A stretch of DNA of 64,000 nt, taken from Flavobacterium subsaxonicum WB 4.1-42 = DSM 21790 (GTDB taxonomy: Bacteria > Bacteroidota > Bacteroidia > Flavobacteriales > Flavobacteriaceae). The position numbers and the translations under genes are program-made. The stretch is taken from NCBI RefSeq assembly GCF_000422725.1, contig NZ_AUGP01000003.1:1-64000 (forward strand), in the 5' to 3' direction. Below are positions 35,208-44,059 of this stretch, piece by piece. Under the pieces are notes generated by a model that ran no database searches, was not told the origin of the DNA, and saw only the letters and a list, made by a program, of their open reading frames with translations. Position 1 is the first letter of the stretch. Each line of letters starts with the position of its first letter.

Positions 35208-36407
35208 ATGAAAAAATCGTACCTATTTTTAGTTTTACTGGCTGCATTGAGCTTTTCGTGCAGTAATGATGATAAACCGGCTGATGAACCTGTGGTAATT
35301 GTGCCTGAAGAAGGAGAACAGCCTGGAGAAGAGCAGCCTGCAGAATGCCTTTATTATAATGGTGATGCGATATTAACTACCCAGGCCGAAGTTGATGCCT
35401 TTGGTGCTAACCATTACTGCGGCGTTATGGGTAATTTTTATATTGGAAGCCAGAATGGAGTAAGCAATATTACCAGCCTGGAACCCCTTAAGGATATTGT
35501 TACAGCTACCGGCACCGGATTTACATTTACTATAAAAAACAACCCAAATCTTGTATCGTTAGAGGGGTTGCATAATATTGCTAATGTTAGTAAAGTACTT
35601 ATAGAAAACAACGCCTCGCTTTTAAATTTGCAGGGACTAAGGGCTTTAACAAATTTCGACGAATACGGAACTTTACGTATAAATAATAATGCCAGCCTGC
35701 AAAACTTAACTGGTTTAGAGGCAATAACAAAAATGCGGGAGTTGCTGGTTACCAACAATCCGGCTTTAATTAGTTGTATAGGGCTTAAAAATTGTACAGA
35801 ATTTGGCCAGTTGACTATATCATCTTCGCCACAGCTCGCCACCCTCAATGGTATTACGGCTGCAACAATAGGAGATTTAAGTCTTAAAGACTTAGGCGTT
35901 GCGTCATTATCGGTGCTAAATGGTTTAACGGAAGCTGATTATATAAGTATAGAATTTTTGCCCAACTTAACTACGTTGCAAGGGCTTGAAGGGTTAATCT
36001 CAGTAAGTGGTGTATCAGTTCGCAACAATGCGGGGCTTACATCGCTATACGGACTCCAAAACCTTACGGGGAATGTAAATTCTTTAGTTATTGAGGGTAA
36101 TAATGCAATTGTTTCTGTAGAACATTTATTGAGTGTAACAAGTATTACAAATACCCTTAATGGTACTAATTACCTGGGAGGCCTTACGTTAAGAAATAAT
36201 GCATCGCTTATCTCGCTAAACGGACTCCAGAACATAGAACAGTTTAGCGGCAACCTTTACGTTACCCAAAACAACGCGCTAAAAAACCTATGTGCTTTGC
36301 AATCTATTTTAATAAACAAAACATCAAATAGTTATGTGTCTGTTTATGATAATTTAAATCCTGTAACACCTACAGATATTATAGCTGGCAATTGCAGTAT
36401 AGATTAA
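35208..36407 (+). CDS. Lipoprotein with receptor-L/leucine-rich-like repeats (paralog a)
   Basis: 399 residues. Lipobox LSFSCSN puts the lipid Cys near residue 18, followed by an acidic linker (NDDKPADEP ... GEEQPAE). From about 50, a Cys-flanked cap (YNGDAILTTQAEVDAFGANHYC) leads into 22-24-residue repeats of the form L-x-x-L-x-G-L-x-x-[IL]-x-x-[VL]-x-[VI]-x-x-N-x-[AS]-L, as in receptor L-domain or LRR proteins; a C-terminal cap NLCALQSI closes it. The S-N-D-D after the Cys fits surface-export signals of Bacteroidota lipoproteins. Paralog of the gene at 36516. Binding partner unknown. Confidence 0.85.
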   Translation: MKKSYLFLVLLAALSFSCSNDDKPADEPVVIVPEEGEQPGEEQPAECLYYNGDAILTTQAEVDAFGANHYCGVMGNFYIGSQNGVSNITSLEPLKDIVTATGTGFTFTIKNNPNLVSLEGLHNIANVSKVLIENNASLLNLQGLRALTNFDEYGTLRINNNASLQNLTGLEAITKMRELLVTNNPALISCIGLKNCTEFGQLTISSSPQLATLNGITAATIGDLSLKDLGVASLSVLNGLTEADYISIEFLPNLTTLQGLEGLISVSGVSVRNNAGLTSLYGLQNLTGNVNSLVIEGNNAIVSVEHLLSVTSITNTLNGTNYLGGLTLRNNASLISLNGLQNIEQFSGNLYVTQNNALKNLCALQSILINKTSNSYVSVYDNLNPVTPTDIIAGNCSID

Positions 36408-36426
36408 TAAAAAATTATATTACATT

Positions 36427-36456
36427 AAAATGCCCGCCCCAACAGCGGGCATTTTT
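36427..36456 (+). terminator. Terminator after receptor-L-like lipoprotein a
   Basis: AAAATGCCCGC and GCGGGCATTTTTT around CCCAACA, 20 bases after the stop codon. Confidence 0.85.
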
Positions 36457-36482
36457 TATAGGGGTTATTTAAACCGTGTACA

Positions 36483-36490
36483 TATATTTG
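36483..36490 (+). promoter_or_regulatory. -7 box of receptor-L-like lipoprotein b
   Basis: TATATTTG, exact TAnnTTTG, 25 bases before the ATG at 36516; no TTTG at the -33 distance. Confidence 0.6.
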
Positions 36491-36515
36491 TAACACATTA
36501 AACCTCCCTCCCTCA

Positions 36516-37397
36516 ATGAAAAAGTTTGTATTCTTAATAATGGCTGTATTTAGTATAGCGGCATGCAGTAATGATGATAATAACGCTGTAGATACAGAAC
36601 CCGTTGCTATAGAGCCTGTAGTGTCGGCAGAATGTACCTTTAATGGAGACGTTACTCTTACCAGTCAGCAGGAAATAGATGCATTTGCTGCCCATAACTA
36701 CTGCCAGATAAACGGTACAGTTACTGTAAAACAGATAGATAACGTAAGCCAAAATGTAAATCTTAAAGGTTTAGAAGGGCTTGTCATAATAAACGGAGAT
36801 TTTATTATACAAGACAACCCTACGTTAATCAATTTAAATGGGTTAACCAATCTAAAACGTGTAAAGGGTAGCTTTCGGCTATTAAACAATCCTATGCTTT
36901 TTTATATAGATGGTGTAGGTAATTTAGAGTCAGTGGGCAATGTAGTTAATATCTCAGGCAATGAAATGTTGCAGGATATGAAGGGTTTAGAAAAATTAAC
37001 GTCGTTAAAGTTTGTAAGCATACACAATAATGCAGCATTACAATCTATGCAAGGTTTAGATAACCTTGTAAGCATAGACGGTTTGAGTATAGAAAATAAC
37101 ATGCATTTAGCATCGCTTAACGGTTTAAATGCCCTTACATCTATTGGCAGTGACAGCCAGTACGGCGAGTTAACTATCTCTGGTAATGCTGCATTACAGT
37201 CGTTAAACGGACTCCAGAACCTTACTTCTTTTAAAGGTATGACCTTTAAATTGTCCGGTAATACCATTTTAAAGAACTTTTGCAGTCTTCAGGGCATTGC
37301 TGCTACCGGAAATATTACTACTATATTTGAAGCGTTTGGCAACTATTATAATCCAACGGTGTCAAATATTAATAGTGGCAACTGTAGCGTAGAATAA
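36516..37397 (+). CDS. Lipoprotein with receptor-L/leucine-rich-like repeats (paralog b)
   Basis: 293 residues, a shorter copy of the preceding gene's type. Lipobox SIAACSN (Cys near 17), the same S-N-D-D-N start, an acidic linker, the same cap (TFNGDVTLTSQQEIDAFAAHNYC), then about nine repeats with NLNGL, DMKGL, SLNGL consensus and the terminal cap FCSLQGI ... NCSVE. The shared ends (ILKNFC.LQ.I and .NCS.) confirm recent paralogy with 35208. Each gene has its own promoter, and they are separated by a terminator. Surface exposure is inferred; function unknown. Confidence 0.85.
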   Translation: MKKFVFLIMAVFSIAACSNDDNNAVDTEPVAIEPVVSAECTFNGDVTLTSQQEIDAFAAHNYCQINGTVTVKQIDNVSQNVNLKGLEGLVIINGDFIIQDNPTLINLNGLTNLKRVKGSFRLLNNPMLFYIDGVGNLESVGNVVNISGNEMLQDMKGLEKLTSLKFVSIHNNAALQSMQGLDNLVSIDGLSIENNMHLASLNGLNALTSIGSDSQYGELTISGNAALQSLNGLQNLTSFKGMTFKLSGNTILKNFCSLQGIAATGNITTIFEAFGNYYNPTVSNINSGNCSVE

Positions 37398-37535
37398 GGC
37401 CAGTAATGCAATGTCGGCTTTTAAGTTGTTAATTATTTGATGATAATGAGAATCTTGCAATTATATTAGTAAGAAAATTTGCCGATTATAATATTATATT
37501 TTTGCGATGTAAGTATTTAATTATTAAATAAAATA

Positions 37536-37543
37536 TATATTTG
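37536..37543 (+). promoter_or_regulatory. -7 box of the 37581 gene
   Basis: TATATTTG, 37 bases before the ATG. Another match, TATTTTTG, lies at 37497-37504 and may be a second promoter. Confidence 0.5.
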
Positions 37544-37580
37544 TATGTATTTAACACCAACTTAACAACCTACTATCACA

Positions 37581-38300
37581 ATGAAAAACATATTTAGTAT
37601 GTTTATCTATTTGTTAATTAGTACTGTTGTTTTTGCCCAGGAGAAGGCAACTACCACAGCACCGTTAATAAATACCGTTGTAACAGGCCGCATGCTCGAA
37701 ACTACCGGCTGGCTGCAAAATAAATCAGGACAGTGGATATCGGGCCGTAACAAAATTCCGGCAAACCTTGAGGCTCAGTACAAAAACCTCTCAGACCTTG
37801 AACAAAACAGCCTTGGCGAAAACCGTGAAAACTTTGTTTACATGGAGCTTAGAGATGTTAACCTGGGCAACACGCCCTGTACTATCCTGATTAAGAAGTA
37901 TAAAGACGGGTATTACAAGTACGAATCGGTAATGAAGGGCTGGGTAGCCCAAAACAGCATTACCTACTACGTGTTTGAAACCGCCGAGATGGATAAGCTT
38001 AAAAACCTTGCGCCGGAGACGCTTTACAACATTAAGTTTAACACGTTGTATTGCCGTACTATGCTCAATATCAGCGATAAATTTAGCCTTTACGATATTA
38101 TTGCCGACCTGCAAACCGCCATTAAAAGCAAAGAAAAACCTATTTTTAAAGAAGACCTTATGGTTAACATACGGCTAACCAAGGGCAATGTGCGCTTTAT
38201 ACTGCAAACCGCCGTTAGCTACACCGCCCCTCAGGACTTGGAAAAGTATTACTACGAAACCACGCTCGATGTGTTTACCCGACTCTTTAAACTGTATTAA
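37581..38300 (+). CDS. Secreted protein of unknown function
   Basis: 239 residues with a signal peptide cleaved after TVVFA/Q near residue 20. The mature part is mixed alpha/beta with many Lys and Tyr, a WLQNKSGQWISGRNKIP stretch at about 45 and a VYMELRDV ... CTILIKKYKDGYYKYESV stretch in the middle. No family is recognised. It has its own promoter and terminator and is therefore a single-gene unit at the head of a run of exported proteins. Confidence 0.75.
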   Translation: MKNIFSMFIYLLISTVVFAQEKATTTAPLINTVVTGRMLETTGWLQNKSGQWISGRNKIPANLEAQYKNLSDLEQNSLGENRENFVYMELRDVNLGNTPCTILIKKYKDGYYKYESVMKGWVAQNSITYYVFETAEMDKLKNLAPETLYNIKFNTLYCRTMLNISDKFSLYDIIADLQTAIKSKEKPIFKEDLMVNIRLTKGNVRFILQTAVSYTAPQDLEKYYYETTLDVFTRLFKLY

Positions 38301-38314
38301 AAATTAAATATTTT

Positions 38315-38342
38315 GCCCGTGCTGTTGCGCGGGCTTTTTTTT
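38315..38342 (+). terminator. Terminator after the 37581 gene
   Basis: GCCCGTGC and GCGCGGGC form an eight-pair stem with a TGTT loop followed by eight T residues. Confidence 0.9.
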
Positions 38343-38456
38343 GCTTTTTCGGGCAATTTTACCCTTAATATTTCACTTTTGGACTTTGAGTTTGCGCATA
38401 ATTATGGGCAATTATTGCCATAATTTTTTGTAATGGATAAAAAGGCTTAAAAATAA

Positions 38457-38472
38457 TATACCAACCGGTATA
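38457..38472. promoter_or_regulatory. TetR-like operator motif, copy 1
   Basis: TATACCAACCGGTATA: six-base inverted arms TATACC/GGTATA around four bases. Located about 185 bases before the likely start of the 38655 gene. Two more copies flank the gene's other end. Confidence 0.5.
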
Positions 38473-38654
38473 AAATGTCTTGGGTTATCCTTTAAAATAA
38501 CTATTTTTAGAGTCTGTCATTGCATGTGAAATTGGAACCTAAAATGTCGTTAGATTTTTGAGACCTATTGCCATTTTTGGTTTTCGGAACATACCATTTT
38601 GCTTTGACCGTGGGTTGTAATGCGATGTATTTATTTGTAGAAACTAAAAGGGGC

Positions 38655-40742
38655 ATGAAAAAAATCTTACAATTTATAGTTTTGCTTACAATTCTAACTG
38701 TAAAGGGTCAGGATAGGCATCCCATGTATTTTTTAGAATTTAAGCTAATGGAAGCCAATAAGCAGGCACTTTTTGATATAGGCCCTTATTTTGATGACAA
38801 AAGTATTATTGTAGAAAATTTAGGCTATCACCGCTTACAACCTTCGGTTGCTCAGGTCTCTAAAAGGATTGTTGATGAAAATACACTCTTTACTAAAACC
38901 GAAATTTTAGTTGATACCGCTACCACAGCTCAATTTTTAGGGTTTCTAAACAAAAACAATGATAAAATTGTATTTTCTGACCTCGCAAATGCTTTTTTAA
39001 TAACACCCTTAGAAAAAAGAGAGATTCGTTATCAGGTAAGGCAGGTGCCTACTGTAAGAATGGCCGAACTTAAGGCTAAATCTGCCCAATTATTTACACC
39101 CCAATGGGTGGTATTTAACCAGATTGACTCGCTTATCAAAAAGAAAAACCCTAAAGCCTTACTTTTAATAGCATCCGAATTATTTAAAAAACGCTATCGG
39201 TATGATAGGCATTATTTTAATTATGAGGAATTTACAAGCCTTTTGGAGCATCTTACCGGTACTGTTATTGGCGTAGAAGACGAACGTAAAGAGATAAGCT
39301 GGCATATTGATGAAGATTTTGAGCCTAACTCTAAATTAAACCTGCTTATTTATTTTAGCAAATACTATAAACAGTACAAATGGGATGATAAAAAAGGCAT
39401 TTTTAACAATGCCGGGCAAACGTTACTGCCGTTTAGCAAAGAGGCTGCTCTTTTTAGCCAATTAAGCAGTAACGATAGCACTATAGCCATAAATGCCTTT
39501 ATAGAGCTTACTAATAGTAATGTTAACGAGGTAACTAAGCTTGCTAAAGAGTATGATGAGTCCAGCATTAGTTTTAACTACACCTTACCAGGGTTTGCTT
39601 ATAGGTTTTTACAGCAGCTGGTTAAACTTACAGCATATTGCAGAGCCAACGGTATAGATCTTACATATACGCCAACGCTGCGTGCCGATATAGAGTTGTT
39701 AAAAACAGATTTGTCTTTTAAAGAACGCAGGGCTATAGAAAACAGGCTTATAAACGGCTTAACCTTAGATACTGTTACGGCCTTTGAATATTGGAGCCTG
39801 ATATACGAAAAAAATGGCAGCCTGTCTTATTCTGCCGGGCGAATTGTAGATGTTTTTTATTCTGGGCAGTGGGATAAAATGCTGGCCGATAAAAAACAAA
39901 CTAACTTGTTTTTAAAGAAAGCAATACTCTTTAAAAGACTTTACATTAATGGTGTATGCTATAATTACAGGGCAAAATTTGCAGGTGCTTCAGCACAAAT
40001 TCTGAGTCTTTTTGATGATTATAATACTACCGATGACGATATAAAATATATGGCCAGCCTAATAAGGCCATTGCAAACGCAGGAGTACAAAGTTTATCCG
40101 GTACATCCGTTAGATACCACTCAATATTATGTAAGAGGTCTGGAGTTAAAACTTAAGGATGCTTTAAAAGGGTGGGCAGATACCGAAGAGCAGATGGATA
40201 CTTTAGAAGGTTTAGTGTCTCAAATAAGTTACAGCCAGATTGGTACAGTTTTAAAACTGATGGATAAAGTTACCTTTACAAAACCTTATGATGCTTACTC
40301 TTTTTTGGATCGCGATTTTGGTTTCTTTTGGATTAACGAACCGCAGGACCCCGCTGTAAGGCGGCAATTTATGGATAATTATAATCAATACTCAGAATTT
40401 GAATTGTATAGTTATTATTTATGCGAGGCAGGTATCGACTATAAAAACAGCAATGGCTCATTAAACTACGATAAAATTTACGACCTGATAAAATATGGCG
40501 AAACCGAGATGCTTGCCGGGGGCGGGCCAGCATTGGTAAATGAAACGTATGCATTAATAAAATTATTAGAAATAACTTTTAAAACTACATTAGACTTGTC
40601 CAGCAAATATTGCAGCTCTCAAAATATGTATAACTGTCATGTGGTAAAAAAAGTTAAGGCATGGTCGCATTATTTAACAAATAATAATTTGTTGCAATTG
40701 CCTCATAACGAGCCTGTCTCCTTTAATGCCTTTAATCATTAA
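38655..40742 (+). CDS. Large exported protein of unknown function
   Basis: 695 residues from the ATG at 38655. An upstream in-frame ATG at 38568 would add 29 residues before the signal peptide MKKILQFIVLLTILTVKGQ, so the later start is preferred. The mature protein is mostly alpha-helical in appearance, rich in Leu, Lys, Tyr and Asp, with a repeat-like helical middle (about 250-420) and a Cys pair near the C-terminus (KYCSSQNMYNCHVV). No domain is recognised. It is bracketed by copies of the TATACCNNNNGGTATA motif (38457, 40753, 40801). No clear terminator follows. Confidence 0.75.
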   Translation: MKKILQFIVLLTILTVKGQDRHPMYFLEFKLMEANKQALFDIGPYFDDKSIIVENLGYHRLQPSVAQVSKRIVDENTLFTKTEILVDTATTAQFLGFLNKNNDKIVFSDLANAFLITPLEKREIRYQVRQVPTVRMAELKAKSAQLFTPQWVVFNQIDSLIKKKNPKALLLIASELFKKRYRYDRHYFNYEEFTSLLEHLTGTVIGVEDERKEISWHIDEDFEPNSKLNLLIYFSKYYKQYKWDDKKGIFNNAGQTLLPFSKEAALFSQLSSNDSTIAINAFIELTNSNVNEVTKLAKEYDESSISFNYTLPGFAYRFLQQLVKLTAYCRANGIDLTYTPTLRADIELLKTDLSFKERRAIENRLINGLTLDTVTAFEYWSLIYEKNGSLSYSAGRIVDVFYSGQWDKMLADKKQTNLFLKKAILFKRLYINGVCYNYRAKFAGASAQILSLFDDYNTTDDDIKYMASLIRPLQTQEYKVYPVHPLDTTQYYVRGLELKLKDALKGWADTEEQMDTLEGLVSQISYSQIGTVLKLMDKVTFTKPYDAYSFLDRDFGFFWINEPQDPAVRRQFMDNYNQYSEFELYSYYLCEAGIDYKNSNGSLNYDKIYDLIKYGETEMLAGGGPALVNETYALIKLLEITFKTTLDLSSKYCSSQNMYNCHVVKKVKAWSHYLTNNNLLQLPHNEPVSFNAFNH

Positions 40743-40752
40743 AACCTTTAAA

Positions 40753-40768
40753 TATACCGGTCGGTATA
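40753..40768. promoter_or_regulatory. TetR-like operator motif, copy 2
   Basis: TATACCGGTCGGTATA, nine bases past the stop of the preceding gene. Same arms as copies 1 and 3 with a different centre. Confidence 0.5.
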
Positions 40769-40800
40769 TTTTTATGCGCAAAAAAGGTATAATCCGTAAA

Positions 40801-40816
40801 TATACCAACCGGTATA
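40801..40816. promoter_or_regulatory. TetR-like operator motif, copy 3
   Basis: TATACCAACCGGTATA, identical to copy 1, 76 bases before the esterase start. A weak -7-like TATTTTAG lies at 40853-40860, so the site would be upstream of that promoter. Confidence 0.5.
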
Positions 40817-40891
40817 AAACCCCATGCGGTAAATTCTTCAAAATATAATTAGTATTTTAGTGCTTCCAAAAAATCCAACATCTACTACCTC

Positions 40892-41806
40892 ATGAAAAAA
40901 AGCATTTTTATACTCTTTACCTTTTTTACACTTTGCAGCGCAACTGCGCAGGATTTTAAAACCCTTACCTATTTTGTAAACGATTCTACCAAACTGGAAC
41001 TCGACCTCTTTTTGCCCAAAACCAAATCTACAAACAAGCTTCCGCTGCTAATACACGTGCACGGCGGTGGGTTTTCGGGCGGCAGGAGAGAAGACGGCCA
41101 CCACATAGCCAAACACGCTGCCACCCAGGGCTATGCTGCGGCATCTATTAGCTATACCCTGTACATGAAGGGCCGCAAGTTTAGCTGCGATGGTATCCTG
41201 TCTCAAAAAACAAAGGCCTTCCAGATAGCGGCCAACCAACTGTGGCAGGCCACCCTGTTTTTTATTACTAATGCCGATAAATACAATATAGATACCACTA
41301 AGATATTTATATCGGGCAGTAGTGCCGGTGCCGAAACCGCCCTGCACGCCGCCTTTTGGGATCGTAACGTTATGGCGCTGTACCCGCAAAAATTACCCGA
41401 TACCTTTAAGTATGCAGGTATTGCATCAGGGTCGGGTGCCATAATGGATTTGAACCTTATCACCAAACAAAACCTTATTCCGGCGCTGTTCTTTCATGGC
41501 AGTTGCGATCGTACCGTGCCTTACGGTACCGCCGCGCATCATTATTGCCCTGCCAATGCCAGCGGATGGTTAATGCTGTTTGGGTCGTATTCCCTCTACA
41601 ACCATATTATTGGCCTTAATGGCAGCACGCATTTGTACACCTTTTGCGGGGGCGGACACGAGTACAGCGATGAGCTTTTTGCCAAGCAGCCGCAGGAAAT
41701 TGTCGACTTTATGAATCGTGTGCTTCACAACCAAAAAGAACAGGCGCATACCATAATTGCCACAGGCAAACCCTGCAAAACAGCCGAATACAATTTTTGC
41801 GACTAA
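40892..41806 (+). CDS. Secreted alpha/beta-hydrolase, esterase/lipase type
   Basis: 304 residues with a signal peptide ending SATAQ near 20. The HSL/BD-FAE-like hydrolase landmarks are seen in order: oxyanion-hole HVHGGGFSGG near 54, nucleophile elbow FISGSSAGAE near 143 (Ser in GxSxG), a likely acid in HGSCDRTVP near 210, and catalytic His in GGGHEYSDE near 253. It would cleave carboxyl esters in the periplasm or outside the cell. Six bases separate it from the downstream lipoprotein gene, so they are cotranscribed. Extra Cys residues (CDGIL, HYCPAN, TFCGGG, PCKT, NFCD) suggest disulfides. Confidence 0.88.
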   Translation: MKKSIFILFTFFTLCSATAQDFKTLTYFVNDSTKLELDLFLPKTKSTNKLPLLIHVHGGGFSGGRREDGHHIAKHAATQGYAAASISYTLYMKGRKFSCDGILSQKTKAFQIAANQLWQATLFFITNADKYNIDTTKIFISGSSAGAETALHAAFWDRNVMALYPQKLPDTFKYAGIASGSGAIMDLNLITKQNLIPALFFHGSCDRTVPYGTAAHHYCPANASGWLMLFGSYSLYNHIIGLNGSTHLYTFCGGGHEYSDELFAKQPQEIVDFMNRVLHNQKEQAHTIIATGKPCKTAEYNFCD

Positions 41807-41812
41807 CACTAC

Positions 41813-42643
41813 ATGAAAAACCTATTCCTGATTCTGTGCTGCATTTTAGTAGTTGGCTGTGCTTCGGATAAAAAAGAAAGTCAGCTACCTGCGGGTATAG
41901 CTCCTGCCGATGCCGCTAATGTTGAGGTGCTTAAGCAACAGTTCCTGCCCATAATAGAGGGCGTATGGGTTACGTCAGATTATATTGATGACCTTCAAAA
42001 AACAGGGTCGCCATTTAAATCGTACAATAAATTACGGGGCATTGCAGCTATAGCAATTACTGATGATAACGAGGCTGACAGCCTGTTTGTGGGCATAAGC
42101 CTTAACAACCACGAGGGCAGCAGCTTCGCGGCTTATTTTGCAAAGGGCCATAGCCCGAATAGCCTGCGCACTAATTATTCCGACTATAATAATCCGAATA
42201 ACAGTTTTGAGCTTGGCTATAAAGTAACCACTAAAGATACCCTGCTTTTTATGTACCGCTACAACAGGGCGGGCAAGCTTATAAGTGCCCAGCAATACAA
42301 CCGCGTGGGCAAACAGTCAGAAAATAACGATATGGGCTGGGGCATAGAGCAGGTGGCAAACAAGCAGCTTATTGCGGGCACGTATATTATTGAAGGTGTT
42401 ACGGTGCCGCTTACCATTACATTTAATCAAAACGGTACTGTTACCGGTTTTGAAGGTTTTAAGACCTATACCGTAGGAACCGATTTTGCCGTTAACGACC
42501 CTGACGAACTACCCGGAGCCGACCATATTTATTTTGAAGAAACCGGAAATAGTAATAACAGCATTACATACAACTTTAAAATAAAGGCCGACACACTCGT
42601 ACTCTCGCACAGTGGCACACACTACAAACTGGTTAAGCAATAA
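41813..42643 (+). CDS. Lipoprotein of unknown function
   Basis: 276 residues; lipobox LVVGCAS gives a lipid Cys near 16, followed by SDKKES. The mature part is beta-rich with an Asp/Asn-rich C-terminal half and a central I-E-G-V-W-V-T-S-D-Y element near 48 typical of calycin/lipocalin-like 'amount of stuff present' openings, though no family is certain. It directly follows the esterase gene (six-base gap). A decayed copy of its 3' end lies at 43608-43651. Confidence 0.75.
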   Translation: MKNLFLILCCILVVGCASDKKESQLPAGIAPADAANVEVLKQQFLPIIEGVWVTSDYIDDLQKTGSPFKSYNKLRGIAAIAITDDNEADSLFVGISLNNHEGSSFAAYFAKGHSPNSLRTNYSDYNNPNNSFELGYKVTTKDTLLFMYRYNRAGKLISAQQYNRVGKQSENNDMGWGIEQVANKQLIAGTYIIEGVTVPLTITFNQNGTVTGFEGFKTYTVGTDFAVNDPDELPGADHIYFEETGNSNNSITYNFKIKADTLVLSHSGTHYKLVKQ

Positions 42644-42718
42644 TTACTATAACTACTATAATACTCATTATTTAAAAATTATTATAAATTGCAGTCTCAA
42701 AGCTCATCCCGCTAATTT

Positions 42719-43582
42719 ATGAAAAACCTGCTTGTTGCCTTAATCGTATTGTGCTCTTCAGCTTCGCTATTTGCTCAAACAGATGATAATAACAACCCCA
42801 TTTTTAATTCGGTTATATTGGGTACAGATACGGTAGATGGCCTTACGGTAATGTATAATTATTATACGCTTAAAAATAATATAGAGAATAAAAACAGTTC
42901 TGTTTATATTGATGATAAGCCCTCTTTAGCAGAAACTATTGATGCGGCACAAACGCTGCCATCCGATTTTTTTGTGATAATGAGGGGCCAGGAGGTAGTG
43001 TCGCTACTTTTGTTTACGGCTTCTCCTAAAATTGAATTTATGCTTATGGATATTAAAACCGGTGCAAGCAAAAATTTTTCACCGGCGTTACAGGGCACCC
43101 TGACACAAAACAGGGCTAACGAACTGTTAACCGAAAAATATGCAGCTAATACCAAAATAAAGGGAGACAAGCTAACTTTTAACAATGCCCAATTTAAAAT
43201 TATAACCACTGCCGATATAAAAAAAGAAGCGGCAGCTATTATTAAGAATGAAAAACTTAAAGATGCTACCAGTACGGGCATACAGGTGCTTTCGCAGATG
43301 CAGATTAAGGAGAATATTATAAAAGAGTCGGCTAAGGGTGGTAAGCTCGACTTTTTTACCCCTATTATAGGCATAGAAAATAACGGTGTGCAAATAAAAC
43401 CGGGCATTTTTGAAACCAATATGGGTGTGGCACTTTATAAATGGGGCCGTGCAGCGTTTGATGCCGGTGTAAATACTGTTGATGATGCCCTGGCTATTTA
43501 TGCCGAGACTAAAGGCCGACCGGTAAGTAAAAAAGAAACCCTGTATATAAAAATGGGGTTTGAAAAGACCTTGGAAAAATAA
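42719..43582 (+). CDS. Secreted protein of unknown function
   Basis: 287 residues; signal peptide ending SLFAQ near 20. The mature sequence is Lys/Asn-rich, mixed alpha/beta, with IDAAQTLPSDFFVIMRGQEV near 80 and a short Lys/Glu helix region near 170-200. No family is recognised. It follows the lipoprotein gene at 75 bases without a visible terminator between them, so it may belong to the same unit as the esterase. Confidence 0.72.
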   Translation: MKNLLVALIVLCSSASLFAQTDDNNNPIFNSVILGTDTVDGLTVMYNYYTLKNNIENKNSSVYIDDKPSLAETIDAAQTLPSDFFVIMRGQEVVSLLLFTASPKIEFMLMDIKTGASKNFSPALQGTLTQNRANELLTEKYAANTKIKGDKLTFNNAQFKIITTADIKKEAAAIIKNEKLKDATSTGIQVLSQMQIKENIIKESAKGGKLDFFTPIIGIENNGVQIKPGIFETNMGVALYKWGRAAFDAGVNTVDDALAIYAETKGRPVSKKETLYIKMGFEKTLEK

Positions 43583-43607
43583 TAGCATGAAAAATAGCGA
43601 TCTGGAA

Positions 43608-43651
43608 CGACACACTCGCACAGCGGTACGCACTATAAATTGGTTAAGCAA
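43608..43651 (+). pseudogene. Remnant copy of the 3' end of the 41813 lipoprotein gene
   Basis: Bases 43608-43651 repeat 42589-42641 (CGACACACTCG, then CACAG[CT]GG, then AAATTGGTTAAGCAA against AAACTGGTTAAGCAA) with an eight-base deletion that breaks the frame. This looks like what is left of a tandem copy of the lipoprotein gene. A 25-codon ORF (43587-43664) spans it but is probably not real. Confidence 0.65.
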
Positions 43652-43668
43652 CCCTAATTTATAAAAGT

Positions 43669-43986
43669 ATGGTAGCCGTAAAACTGGCAATAATACGGCA
43701 GGGAGGCCTTTTTTTGGCCTATTTAATACTGTGCTCCCTGGTACTTCGCAACCACAGCAGCATTGCCGATGTTGTTTTTGCAGTTTACATGGCAATCAGT
43801 TTCTTTGTTCATATAACAATAGTCCTAATTGTGGCAATGGTGCAGCGCAGGTCGGTATCGCCAACAAAATGCAATACCGAAGATATAGTGGTCCTGTTTT
43901 TAATGGGGGTGCTTTTAGCAGGGTTGGGCAGCTACTATATACAGTTTGTTTGGTGGCTAACCGGTGCAATGGGATGCACCACATAA
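43669..43986 (+). CDS. Small integral membrane protein, unrecognised
   Basis: 105 residues with three hydrophobic segments (about 8-27, 34-60 and 74-98), a basic loop QRRSVSPTK and a WWLTGAMGC end. No family recognised. It overlaps minus-strand reading frames that look like shadows. The coding call rests on the clear membrane pattern and the gap it fills. Confidence 0.55.
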   Translation: MVAVKLAIIRQGGLFLAYLILCSLVLRNHSSIADVVFAVYMAISFFVHITIVLIVAMVQRRSVSPTKCNTEDIVVLFLMGVLLAGLGSYYIQFVWWLTGAMGCTT

Positions 43987-44034
43987 CTATACTTACAGAT
44001 AGCTGCGATATGATAAACTTAATTACATAAAAAG

Positions 44035-44042
44035 TACCTTTG
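44035..44042 (+). promoter_or_regulatory. -7 box of the DsbA-family gene
   Basis: TACCTTTG, an exact match, 17 bases before the ATG at 44060. Confidence 0.6.
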
Positions 44043-44059
44043 CAGCAAATACATTTACC

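Noticed and set aside
38568..38654. Upstream ATG of the large unknown gene
   Set aside because: It would bury the clear signal peptide that begins at 38655.
43172..43795. 207-codon minus-strand ORF
   Set aside because: Antisense to the secreted protein at 42719 and the small membrane protein; no signal or domain.
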